Part shown: positions 34,257-42,244 of the stretch, piece by piece
Position numbering within the stretch: the first letter of the stretch is position 1
Layout: every line of letters starts with the position of its first letter
Origin: Lachnospiraceae bacterium
Lineage (GTDB): Bacteria > Bacillota > Clostridia > Lachnospirales > Lachnospiraceae
Assembly (NCBI GenBank): GCA_017455435.1
Contig: JAFTAU010000023.1
Span: 62,001 to 126,000 of the forward strand
Length of the DNA: 64,000 bases
Direction: 5' to 3'
Program-made: the position numbers and the translations under genes
The notes under the pieces: model-generated
Database searches by the model: none
What the model was told of the DNA's origin: nothing
The model's input: only the letters and a program-made list of their open reading frames with translations

Positions 34257-36326
34257 TCAGCCCTCCTCTATTTCAAATCTTTTAATAAACTCTTCCTTGC
34301 TGGCCTGCGTCAGGCTGTTAAAGTAGCAGCTGTAACCGCCTATGCGCACTACCAGATCTTCATACTCTTCCGGCTTTTCGGTGGCCTTGCGAAGCACTGC
34401 CGATGACAGCGCATTCACCTGGAACTGCAGGCCGCCATTTTCAAGGTACGTCCTGACAAGCGCAGCTATCTCCGGTTTGTGGTTTTTGACGGTATCCGTC
34501 TGGAAATGCACGTCTATAGGCTGGCCGCCATAGAACTTCTGCTGAGGAAGCTTTGCCGCGGCAAGTACGACCGAAGTGGGTCCGGCGGTTCTGGCCAGGT
34601 TGGACGGCCCGGCGTTTTTCGCAAAAGGCTCACCGGATTTTCTTCCATCATATCCGGCTCCCCAGCGGAGACCGTACTTGACGTTGGTATCAAGCGTATG
34701 AAGTGACGGTGAATAGTAATAATTGTCGTGATTGTGGCTGCGTATGACGCGCTGCATAATATCGGCGACGCGCTCTGCAAATGCGTCTGCCGCTTCGTCC
34801 CTTCCGTATTTTGGACAATTTCTGATGTCCTCGAGAATATCTGCCCTGCCGGCATAATTTGTAACAACAGCTTCGCTGATTTCTTCTATCGTATATTTTT
34901 TCCGGCGGAACACGAGCTGGTCAATGGCACAGATTCCGTCCGCGACATTTACCATGCCCATGCACTCAACGGTGATATTGTGATACTTTGCAGCTCTCAG
35001 TCTGTCGCAGTGCATTTCGATACTGTTTTTGGTAATGACAGAGAGAAATACGTCCGGCTCGCGCTCCTCATACCATGCTGCTTTTGCCTCATAGGAGACT
35101 GCACATTTGCCAAACCAGTAATCCACGCTCTTTTCAAAGGCCGTGAACAGTTCTTCCGTATCTTTTATCTCTCCTATTCCGGGTACGACCTGCTGTGCCT
35201 CTGCCGTGACGATGCGTCCGCGGTTTAAAGCCGCCTCGAGAGAAGATGATGTACAGAAAACGCAGCCCCACATACTGTTCACTTCAGCACCGGGTATTCC
35301 GATACCCATACAGCTGTTGTTTGTAAAGTTCTTCGCCTCTTCAGCGGGAACACCTTTTTCGACCAAAGCGGAAATGCAGCCTTCTTCTGAATAGAACGTA
35401 GGCTGTCCTCTCAGGAAAAGACGCTCATCAATAAGATCGAACAGCACCTCGTCCGGGGTTTCGGGAGATATCCTGGCTCCGAGTATGGGCGCCGGCATGG
35501 AAAAATCTTTCTGGCATTCTATGAGAAGCTCTGAAAGCTCATTGAATTCCGAACCCACATTTACCAGACAGGCTCCGTCGCTGTAACTGTTGAGCAGCAG
35601 ATAAAAATTGTGGAGAATCCCTTTTATTTCATCGCGGCTCATGCCCTCTTCCAGCGCTTTTCTGTAATAAGGAAGAAGATACTTGTCCACCGGTCCGAGT
35701 GATACGCTGCACCAGCCGTTTTCCGCAAGCGGAATCAGGAAGTGAATGATCCAGATAGATTGTATTGCTTCAAGGAAATTGTCTGCAGGAAGGTATGGCA
35801 CCTTTTCTACGGCGTTTTTGATTCTGATGAGCTTTTCTCTTCTGTCTCCGCAGGCAGCCGCAAGCTCCTGCTCTGTTTTTTCGGAAAGCCTTTTCATAAA
35901 GGCTCTGACGATGTCTATGCTTTTTTGCATAGCCTCAAGATAGACGCTGTCCGGTTCTTTTTCCAGCTCGCGCTTTATCTGCTCTTCGTATCCGCGCAGG
36001 CCATGGCTGATGATGTATCCATAATCGGCGCATACATGGGATTTGTCCACATAAGTGGTGCTGCCTGACTCTGCCTGAGCATACATAATGCTCTGTTCAT
36101 CATCCGTTCTGACGCAATCGTCAAAAACACGAAGCTCGGATTCGGGGAGTTTTTCGGCATGACCGAACCACCCGAATATCACATCATCGGGTAACAGATG
36201 CAGAGGCAGCTCTGTAAGCAGCAGGCGAAACCTCTCGCAAAAACGCTCAATCGGAGGAAGCGGGTTCAGATAATCAAAATGTTCGTTTCTGATTAATTTT
36301 TCATAATCTGAGTTACAGTAGATCAT
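34257..36326 (-). CDS. Glycyl radical enzyme, PFL-like family, unusual active site
   Basis: A 689-residue cytosolic enzyme, shorter than most GREs (about 750-850). Visible: FLEAIQSIWIIHFL, the catalytic Cys339 region NNSCMGIGIPG, the GLRWGAGYDGRKSGEPFA block, and the C-terminal radical motif RIGGYSCYF with Gly664. In GRE dehydratases the catalytic Cys is usually followed by x-Glu (GCVE); here it is CMG, and the residue after the radical GYS is Cys rather than Ala. This suggests a subgroup with different chemistry. It overlaps the AraC gene by four bases (ATGA) and lies three bases before deoC. Activation should come from the radical SAM protein at 15143-16048. Confidence 0.9.
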   Translation of the reverse strand: MIYCNSDYEKLIRNEHFDYLNPLPPIERFCERFRLLLTELPLHLLPDDVIFGWFGHAEKLPESELRVFDDCVRTDDEQSIMYAQAESGSTTYVDKSHVCADYGYIISHGLRGYEEQIKRELEKEPDSVYLEAMQKSIDIVRAFMKRLSEKTEQELAAACGDRREKLIRIKNAVEKVPYLPADNFLEAIQSIWIIHFLIPLAENGWCSVSLGPVDKYLLPYYRKALEEGMSRDEIKGILHNFYLLLNSYSDGACLVNVGSEFNELSELLIECQKDFSMPAPILGARISPETPDEVLFDLIDERLFLRGQPTFYSEEGCISALVEKGVPAEEAKNFTNNSCMGIGIPGAEVNSMWGCVFCTSSSLEAALNRGRIVTAEAQQVVPGIGEIKDTEELFTAFEKSVDYWFGKCAVSYEAKAAWYEEREPDVFLSVITKNSIEMHCDRLRAAKYHNITVECMGMVNVADGICAIDQLVFRRKKYTIEEISEAVVTNYAGRADILEDIRNCPKYGRDEAADAFAERVADIMQRVIRSHNHDNYYYSPSLHTLDTNVKYGLRWGAGYDGRKSGEPFAKNAGPSNLARTAGPTSVVLAAAKLPQQKFYGGQPIDVHFQTDTVKNHKPEIAALVRTYLENGGLQFQVNALSSAVLRKATEKPEEYEDLVVRIGGYSCYFNSLTQASKEEFIKRFEIEEG

Positions 36327-37231
36327 TTGTCGCTCCCTTCTGTTTCGTCATCCATCCATTCGGGAAACTCGATGTCTTTTTTGGCATCATGCTCGCGGCG
36401 TCTGAAACAGGACGCGGTCATTCCCGTGATGTATTTAAAATGCTTTGAAAAGCTCTTTCCGTTTTTGTAGCCGAGCTTTTCGGAAATCTGCTGCACAGAC
36501 AGTGAAGTGTGAAGCAGCAGGGCCTTGGCTTTTTTTATACGGATAGTGTTGTAGTACAAATAAGGTGTAGTGTTGTAATAGCGTTTGAAAAGTCTGTTTG
36601 TGTAATCGCGTGACCTGTAAATGGACGCGGCGATTTCTTTTACGGAAAGATCCCTTTCCGAATTATTTTCGATAAAAGCCTTTACGGTCTGTGCTTCTTC
36701 TCTGGTTTCATCAATGTCCATCACCTTGTTGTAGAGCCTGAACAAAAGTCTGACAAAAAGCTCGCAGCACTCGACCATGATTTGCTCTGTGGGAAGATCC
36801 TCCTGCGCCTTTCCGTAAATAGCGTCAAATATTCCGCTGAGATCTTCACAGTTTGAAAAAAGCACCTTGTTTTTCATCTCAAATGCGTTAAGCATCGATG
36901 CAACCCCGGTGCCTCTCACGTTGAAGAAAATCTTTGTCCACGGATCGTCGGGATCGGTGTAATACTCATGTTTTTCGAACTCGGGAAGTATGTATATATC
37001 CCCTGCTTTCGGATGGAATGTCTTTCCGGCAATATGAAGCGTTCCCGTTCCTTTAATGATGTACTCGCAGACGCAGACTTTTGAGTCCTCTCTGAATACC
37101 CTGTATTTTCCGTCACAATGAGAAATACCCACGATTTCTATCCAGAATGGCGGCATATCCGCGGGTCTTTGGAAAGATTTAAACTCCTCGTACTCATATA
37201 AAGGCTTTGTTGCTTCGTTCACGTGCGTCAC
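36323..37231 (-). CDS. AraC-family transcriptional regulator with cupin sensor
   Basis: A 302-residue regulator. An N-terminal cupin-type sensor (about 40-110: GTGTLHIAGKTFHPKAGDIYILPE) is followed by a C-terminal double helix-turn-helix (about 190-290: SVKEIAASIYRSRDYTNRLFKRYYN and SVQQISEKLGYKNGKSFSKHFKYITG). It is the first gene of the 15-gene run and its stop overlaps the GRE start, so it is likely made with the pathway and likely controls the promoter at 37269-37297. The inducer is probably a sugar or intermediate of the operon. Confidence 0.92.
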   Translation of the reverse strand: MTHVNEATKPLYEYEEFKSFQRPADMPPFWIEIVGISHCDGKYRVFREDSKVCVCEYIIKGTGTLHIAGKTFHPKAGDIYILPEFEKHEYYTDPDDPWTKIFFNVRGTGVASMLNAFEMKNKVLFSNCEDLSGIFDAIYGKAQEDLPTEQIMVECCELFVRLLFRLYNKVMDIDETREEAQTVKAFIENNSERDLSVKEIAASIYRSRDYTNRLFKRYYNTTPYLYYNTIRIKKAKALLLHTSLSVQQISEKLGYKNGKSFSKHFKYITGMTASCFRRREHDAKKDIEFPEWMDDETEGSDK

Positions 37232-37268
37232 CTCTTTTCAGTAAACAAGCGGCCATATTTGTAAGTTA

Positions 37269-37297
37269 AATATACATACAATACACCGCCGCTTCAA
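37269..37297 (-). promoter_or_regulatory. Promoter of the AraC/GRE operon
   Basis: Minus strand TTGAAG, 17-base spacer, TATATT, about 40 bases upstream of the AraC start. It is the only clear promoter seen for the whole run down to 15143. Confidence 0.6.
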
Positions 37298-37345
37298 CAA
37301 CCCTTATAATTTAAAAAGTACGAAAAAAAATTTGAGCATAAGTAT

Positions 37346-37373
37346 GCCGCGTTTTATTTTTCAAAAACGCGGC
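37346..37373 (-). terminator. Hairpin between the GH31 gene and the AraC operon
   Basis: Perfect 10-bp stem GCCGCGTTTT/AAAACGCGGC with an 8-base loop, about 60 bases after the GH31 stop. The T-run is inside the stem and not after it on the minus strand, so termination may be partial. Confidence 0.5.
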
Positions 37374-37432
37374 AATTTTCGCTAAATAAACTTTTGTGTT
37401 TTTAATGATTTATCCGAAACGTCAGACGCGAA

Positions 37433-39934
37433 TCAGCCCCACTCTGTCAGTTTGACCGGGTACGCCTCCTCGGTGAGAGTGAGCATTTCGCGGATGGCCC
37501 AGTTCAGTCCGCGACGGGCCTGCACGCGCCCGGTGAAGCGATACACCTTTCTGCGAACGTTATATGCCTGATTGGTAATAATGCTCTGGATTTCTTCTTT
37601 TTCAGTATACGAAATCTCCGCCCGTCCGATCAGGTCAAAGCATCTCTTCATCGCGTCGCCGTTGTCGTGAATCAGTTGTTTGCCGCTCACAATCACTTTT
37701 ATCTCTTCGGTGACGCCGGCTTCAATATTAATAATGAAAGAATTGGTCTCTTCATCGCGCTCGGCGGCGTTGTCTACGGGATTCCCGTTTACAAAGGCCC
37801 TGACAGCAGCGTCTTTGTGAAAGCCTCTCAAAACTATGCGCCAATCGCGTTTTTCGGGAATCAGCGACAAATCGCCACGGGCAGGCGCTATGGTAAACGC
37901 AGCCTCGTCACTCCACGCCAGCCTCATTTCGGTCTTTACGCACTCGCCGGACAGATAAGCATCTCCGTCTCCGGCGTCTTCATACATGGTAAAGCCGCCT
38001 TCCGCGCCGGGGAAAACCAACACTTCCATCTGCTCCGACCCGCCAAGGGTATTGTCCTGCGGCGCGCGGCGCTGAAGCGGAACGATAGCTCCCGCCTTCG
38101 CAAATACGGGCATGTGCTCGCGGCTGCGGTGAACCTCAATTCGTCTGCCGCCGGGAAGGCCTTTGTAATGAAGGCCGTTCTCTGCTCCGAACCAGTCTCC
38201 CTCGGGCAGCCACACATTGGTCGCTCCGGTATGACTGACCGGGTCGTCGGGCGAGGTTATAGGCGCTGCAATCAGCTCCGTGCCAAACCAGTATTGATTG
38301 TCCGCTTTGTAGGCCTCGGTGAATTTTGGATGTGAGTAATACATAGGGCGTATCATTGGAACGAGTTCACTGTGGCAGCGGTAATTCATCGTGTAGATAT
38401 ATGGGAAAAGGCTGTGTCTGAGCCCGAGCCATTTTTTCATAATTTTTTCGGTTTCGGGGTCATAAGACCAGGGCTCCTTCTGGAGCCACAGAGAGTTTGA
38501 GCTGTGAAGGCGGTTTATCGGCGAAAGAACACCGAGCTGCAGCCAGCGAACCTGAAGATTGCTGTCAAAATATCCTCTCATGTGCCCGCCAATGTCATGG
38601 CTCCACCAGCAGTATCCGATGTTTGAAGATGTAGCCGTAAAATAAGGCTGGAAATCCAGCGACTCCCATGTGACATGAGTGTCTCCGGAAAAACCGATGG
38701 AGTATCTGTGGCTGCCCGGACCGGCGTATCTTGAAAACAGCATGGGGCGCTTTCCGTCACGCATTATGTCCGCCGTGTGAAGATGATTCAGCATCCAGAG
38801 CGGATCCATTCTTTCACGGGGATCGCGATAACAGCCGGGCTCATTCGGCTCGTGAATCCATTTGTAGTCTGTTCCCTGCTGCCAGTCCAGCCACCAGAAA
38901 TCCACCCCGGCATCTTCGTAGGGGTGAAGAACGATATCGAAATATTTTGACATATAATCCTGCGAGAGAATGTCCAATAATGCGGACTCGCCCTTTTCGG
39001 GATCCATTCCCAGAGCCTGCGCCATCTCCGGGTACATTGACTCGTGCTTTCTGATTCCGTCCATCGGATGAAGATTCAGAGAAGTCTTCAGCCCGTAAGA
39101 ATGCAGCTCCTTCAAAAAAGCTTTGTAATCGGGGAAAAGCTCCGTGTTCCAGGTGTAGCCCGTCCACCCGTTTATATCCAGGGGGTTGCGGCTCGGTTCA
39201 TCAACGTCCACGAGATGCCAGTCCATATCTATGACTGCGACGGAAAACGGAATGCCCTCGCGTCTGAAACGTTTTATCAGATCTAAATATTCTTCCTGGG
39301 TGTAGGCATAGTACCGGCTCCACCAGTTTCCGAAGGCATAGTCAGGCAGCATAACCGGCGCTCCTGTCAGCCTGTAAAAATCCCGTATGCAACCCTCGTA
39401 GTCGTACCCGTAACCGAAAAAGTACAAATCTTCGCCGCCCTCTTTTCGAACCTCAGGCCAGCCCTCGTCATTTAACACCAGGGAATCGGAGTCATTCATC
39501 ACCGTAAAGCCCCACTGTGAAAGGAGTCCTCTTTCCGTAGAAATGGGGCCGTCCACATTGTCCAGCGTCCTCACAGTTCCTCCGAGATCGTCATAGGTTT
39601 CGCCGAAATGCCAGTGGGAGCCGGGTTCATCGTTCAGCTTCACCGACAGCGTGTCCTTGTCAAACGGCTCTTCCGCGTGGTATGCGACAGTCAGCTTTTC
39701 TGTAGTGATATACATGACGCGGTCTTTGTCATAACTGACCTGAAAAGGGCACACCGGAAAATCCCTGTAAAAGACCTTTTGGCTCGCACGATCCTCAAAA
39801 CAGCCGTCCGCGGAATATTCCAAACGGATAAGCTGCGGCGTGAGAACAGTTATTCTGTAATTCTTTCCTTTTATTATGTTCTCTTCGTGGGCTACGGGCC
39901 TCACCGGCCATTTGAAACGGGCGTTTTTCTTCAT
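37433..39934 (-). CDS. GH31 alpha-glycosidase (alpha-glucosidase/alpha-xylosidase family)
   Basis: An 833-residue cytosolic protein. An N-terminal beta-sandwich (PQLIRLEYS, near 30-130) precedes the barrel. Nucleophile Asp350 lies in DFWWLDWQQG and acid/base Asp418 in GFSGDTHVTW, followed by WWSHDIGGHMRG. The C-terminal part contains beta domains with a DUF5110-like MYEDAGDGDAY segment. The WLDWQQG variant differs from the WxDMNE of classical alpha-glucosidases and is seen in less studied GH31 groups; the substrate is unclear. Own promoter at 39972-40000. Start ATG after AGAGGAGATCAACC. Confidence 0.9.
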   Translation of the reverse strand: MKKNARFKWPVRPVAHEENIIKGKNYRITVLTPQLIRLEYSADGCFEDRASQKVFYRDFPVCPFQVSYDKDRVMYITTEKLTVAYHAEEPFDKDTLSVKLNDEPGSHWHFGETYDDLGGTVRTLDNVDGPISTERGLLSQWGFTVMNDSDSLVLNDEGWPEVRKEGGEDLYFFGYGYDYEGCIRDFYRLTGAPVMLPDYAFGNWWSRYYAYTQEEYLDLIKRFRREGIPFSVAVIDMDWHLVDVDEPSRNPLDINGWTGYTWNTELFPDYKAFLKELHSYGLKTSLNLHPMDGIRKHESMYPEMAQALGMDPEKGESALLDILSQDYMSKYFDIVLHPYEDAGVDFWWLDWQQGTDYKWIHEPNEPGCYRDPRERMDPLWMLNHLHTADIMRDGKRPMLFSRYAGPGSHRYSIGFSGDTHVTWESLDFQPYFTATSSNIGYCWWSHDIGGHMRGYFDSNLQVRWLQLGVLSPINRLHSSNSLWLQKEPWSYDPETEKIMKKWLGLRHSLFPYIYTMNYRCHSELVPMIRPMYYSHPKFTEAYKADNQYWFGTELIAAPITSPDDPVSHTGATNVWLPEGDWFGAENGLHYKGLPGGRRIEVHRSREHMPVFAKAGAIVPLQRRAPQDNTLGGSEQMEVLVFPGAEGGFTMYEDAGDGDAYLSGECVKTEMRLAWSDEAAFTIAPARGDLSLIPEKRDWRIVLRGFHKDAAVRAFVNGNPVDNAAERDEETNSFIINIEAGVTEEIKVIVSGKQLIHDNGDAMKRCFDLIGRAEISYTEKEEIQSIITNQAYNVRRKVYRFTGRVQARRGLNWAIREMLTLTEEAYPVKLTEWG

Positions 39935-39971
39935 GGTTGATCTCCTCTTGCAAAAGCGCTATTGACTTTTG

Positions 39972-40000
39972 ATATTACATCAGCCCTCCGCCTCAGTCAA
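39972..40000 (-). promoter_or_regulatory. Promoter of the GH31 gene
   Basis: Minus strand TTGACT, 17-base spacer, TAATAT, about 40 bases upstream of the GH31 ribosome binding site. Confidence 0.65.
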
Positions 40001-40167
40001 CCGCCGCGAGAATTTATTTTTGACTATCCTGAATTACGCTTTCGCACCCGCCGGCCATTCCCCGCCAGAAGAAAGTATTCCGACAGTTTTCTTTTGATAG
40101 AATGACTGCAAAGAGCCTTTCAGGCATTAACAAAAGCCGGCGGAAGTTTGCATTACCGGGCCTCATC

Positions 40168-40194
40168 TTTGATATTATGATTTAAAATATCAAA
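40168..40194. promoter_or_regulatory. Inverted repeat, candidate LysR-type operator
   Basis: Nine-base arms TTTGATATT and AATATCAAA separated by nine bases, about 80 bases upstream of the LysR start. LysR regulators usually bind dyads of this spacing next to their own gene. Confidence 0.5.
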
Positions 40195-40274
40195 AACATG
40201 CATTAATATATAAAAAAACACTATTTTATGTATTATTGCGGTTGCAGTATCATTTATGACAATTTGAGGTGGCT

Positions 40275-41165
40275 ATGCAAAACAAAGACGTTGAGATTTT
40301 TTTGGAGTTGGTATTAACAAGAAATATTTCAAAAACCGCAGAAAATCTGTTTCTGTCACAGTCGGTTATCAGCACGAGACTTAAAAGTCTGGAGGAAGAG
40401 CTGGGTTATGAGCTGTTTTCACGTGCACGCGGCGTGCGCGAGATAGAGCTCACAAAGGCGGGAAGAGAGTTTGTCAGTGTCGCGACCCGTATGCGCAACC
40501 TGTATGCGGAGGCAGAACTTCTCGGAAAACGCACCAGGCACTCCCTCCGGCTGGCTTCTCCGGAGAGCGTTTATTATGACTTTCTCGAACCTATTGTTCT
40601 GAAACTTCATAAAGAGAATCCGGAGCTTAGGGTATCTCTGCTGATTAAAGACTCGTCGGAAATATACGAACTAATGAAGTACGGTCAGATTTCCTTTGGT
40701 TTCGCGTCTTATGAGTCAAGCCACTCCGATATCCTGAGAAGTCATATTTTTTCACAGGAAATGTGTCTTGTGGTCGGCAAGGGAAGTTTTTCGGACAAAC
40801 GCGTGATTTCCCCGAGAGAGCTCGACCCGGAAAAAGAAGTTCATCTTTTCGGCGGGAATTTTTCCAATGTGGCAAAATGGCACAGCAAATGGTTTAAAGA
40901 AAAAAGCCGCAGCCGCATAGAAGTCAATTCTCCGCACATGATTGTCAGCTACTTAAGCGAACCGGGAGGATGGACTATTTTGCCGAGAGCAACCGCCAGG
41001 ATGCTTTCCGGGCTTCACGGCATAACCGTCTGCGAGCTCACAGACGCGCCGGAAAGCCGAAAGATATACCTTCTCAAACACGTCGGTTCGGATTATTCCA
41101 ACAACGCGGCAAAGGTGTTCGAGGACGCCCTCTCGTTCTGCCTTAAGGAAAAACAAAACCTATAG
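40275..41165 (+). CDS. LysR-family transcriptional regulator
   Basis: About 296 residues. The N-terminal winged helix-turn-helix (VEIFLELVLTRNISKTAENLF, SQSVISTRLKSLEEELGYELF) is followed by a periplasmic-binding-protein-like effector domain. A GTG at 40269 is possible, but GAGGTGG is spaced correctly for ATG 40275. It lies 16 bases before the TAXI-type binding protein and is probably in one unit with the TRAP transporter, so an organic acid or similar transported solute may be the effector. Confidence 0.92.
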   Translation: MQNKDVEIFLELVLTRNISKTAENLFLSQSVISTRLKSLEEELGYELFSRARGVREIELTKAGREFVSVATRMRNLYAEAELLGKRTRHSLRLASPESVYYDFLEPIVLKLHKENPELRVSLLIKDSSEIYELMKYGQISFGFASYESSHSDILRSHIFSQEMCLVVGKGSFSDKRVISPRELDPEKEVHLFGGNFSNVAKWHSKWFKEKSRSRIEVNSPHMIVSYLSEPGGWTILPRATARMLSGLHGITVCELTDAPESRKIYLLKHVGSDYSNNAAKVFEDALSFCLKEKQNL

Positions 41166-41181
41166 TGATATGGAGGAAAAA

Positions 41182-42144
41182 ATGAAAAAACTTCTTACTG
41201 TTATTCTTGCGGCTTCGCTGGTCTTCTCATTCTGTGCCTGCGGAGAAGAAGCAAACGAATCAAAAGAACTCGTTATGACGACCGGTAACGAAACCGGCAC
41301 CTATTACGCTTACGGCACAGTTCTTGCCAACTATGTATCCAAAAAAACAGACTATTCCATTACCGCTGTTGCAGGAAAAGGCTCAAAGGCCAACATCGAG
41401 GACATGGACGCGGATCTTGCTCAGCTCGGTTTTTGCCAGTCCGATGTTATGAGCTATGCCTACAACGGAGAGCGCCTGTTTGACGGCAAAAAGATTACAA
41501 ACTTTTCCGCAGTAGCCGCTCTTTACATGGAACAGCTCCAGATTGTCACAACCAATCCGGATGTGAAGACTGTCAGCGATCTTGCCGGCAAAGTTGTCTC
41601 CGTCGGTGAATCCGGCTCCGGAACCTATTTCAACGCTCTGGACGTTCTTTCGGCATACGGAATGACCGAGGACGACATTTCGCCCGTTTATCAGTCATTC
41701 TCCGACAGTGCCGAGAGCCTGAAGGACGGAAAGATTGACGCCGCTTTCATAGTCGCCGGCGCTCCCACAAACGCGATAACAGATCTGGCCACCGGCAAGG
41801 ATGTAAACCTGGTCGAGATAGATGCAGAGCATATCAACTCTCTCCTTGAGTCCTGCCCTTACTACAACGCCTATACCGTTCCTGCAGATATGTACAAGGG
41901 AATGACCAGCGATGTTCAGACTGTTGCTATCGCCGCTATGGTTCTTGCTCGCGACGATGTGTCCGAAGACGCTGTCTACTCTTTCCTTAAGACCATCTTT
42001 GAAGATACTGCGGCTGTAACCGAGCAGAACGCAAAGGGCAGCGAGCTGGATCTCACCTTTGCCTCTTCGGTAACGAGCGTTCCTTTCCACAAAGGCGCAG
42101 TCAAGTTCTTCTCAGAAAACAGCATAACCGTTTCCGGCAAATAA
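41182..42144 (+). CDS. TAXI-family TRAP transporter solute-binding protein
   Basis: A 320-residue exported protein, probably a lipoprotein (signal peptide with Cys in FCACGEE). LVMTTGNETGTYYAYGTVLANYVSK and the later VSVGESGSGTYFNALDVLSAYGMT are hallmarks of the TAXI group. It should bring its ligand to the fused permease encoded 100 bases downstream. Ligands of TAXI systems are poorly known (glutamate and other acids in some). ATG 41182 follows ATGGAGGAAAAA. A hairpin at 42171-42198 separates it from the permease. Confidence 0.93.
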   Translation: MKKLLTVILAASLVFSFCACGEEANESKELVMTTGNETGTYYAYGTVLANYVSKKTDYSITAVAGKGSKANIEDMDADLAQLGFCQSDVMSYAYNGERLFDGKKITNFSAVAALYMEQLQIVTTNPDVKTVSDLAGKVVSVGESGSGTYFNALDVLSAYGMTEDDISPVYQSFSDSAESLKDGKIDAAFIVAGAPTNAITDLATGKDVNLVEIDAEHINSLLESCPYYNAYTVPADMYKGMTSDVQTVAIAAMVLARDDVSEDAVYSFLKTIFEDTAAVTEQNAKGSELDLTFASSVTSVPFHKGAVKFFSENSITVSGK

Positions 42145-42170
42145 ACGGCCGTAGGTTTCTGTTCACTAAT

Positions 42171-42198
42171 ACTGCGGCATCTTTTCAGGTGCCGCAGT
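42171..42198 (+). terminator. Intercistronic hairpin between TAXI protein and TRAP permease
   Basis: Stem ACTGCGGCA/TGCCGCAGT with a 10-base loop and TTT after it. Weak terminators or stabilising hairpins at this place are known to raise binding-protein mRNA over permease mRNA. Confidence 0.55.
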
Positions 42199-42244
42199 TT
42201 GAAATTAAATAATATTTTGCCGGACAACACCGGAGGAAATGAGT

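Larger units (their letters stand above)
39935..40274. promoter_or_regulatory. Divergent intergenic region between GH31 and LysR genes
   Basis: A 340-base non-coding stretch. It holds the GH31 promoter at 39972-40000, a perfect inverted repeat at 40168-40194, and A+T-rich sequence before the LysR gene. No gene was seen in it. The sequence TTTGATATTA occurs twice, once at the GH31 -10 region and once in the inverted repeat, which makes it a candidate operator for the LysR protein. Confidence 0.5.
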
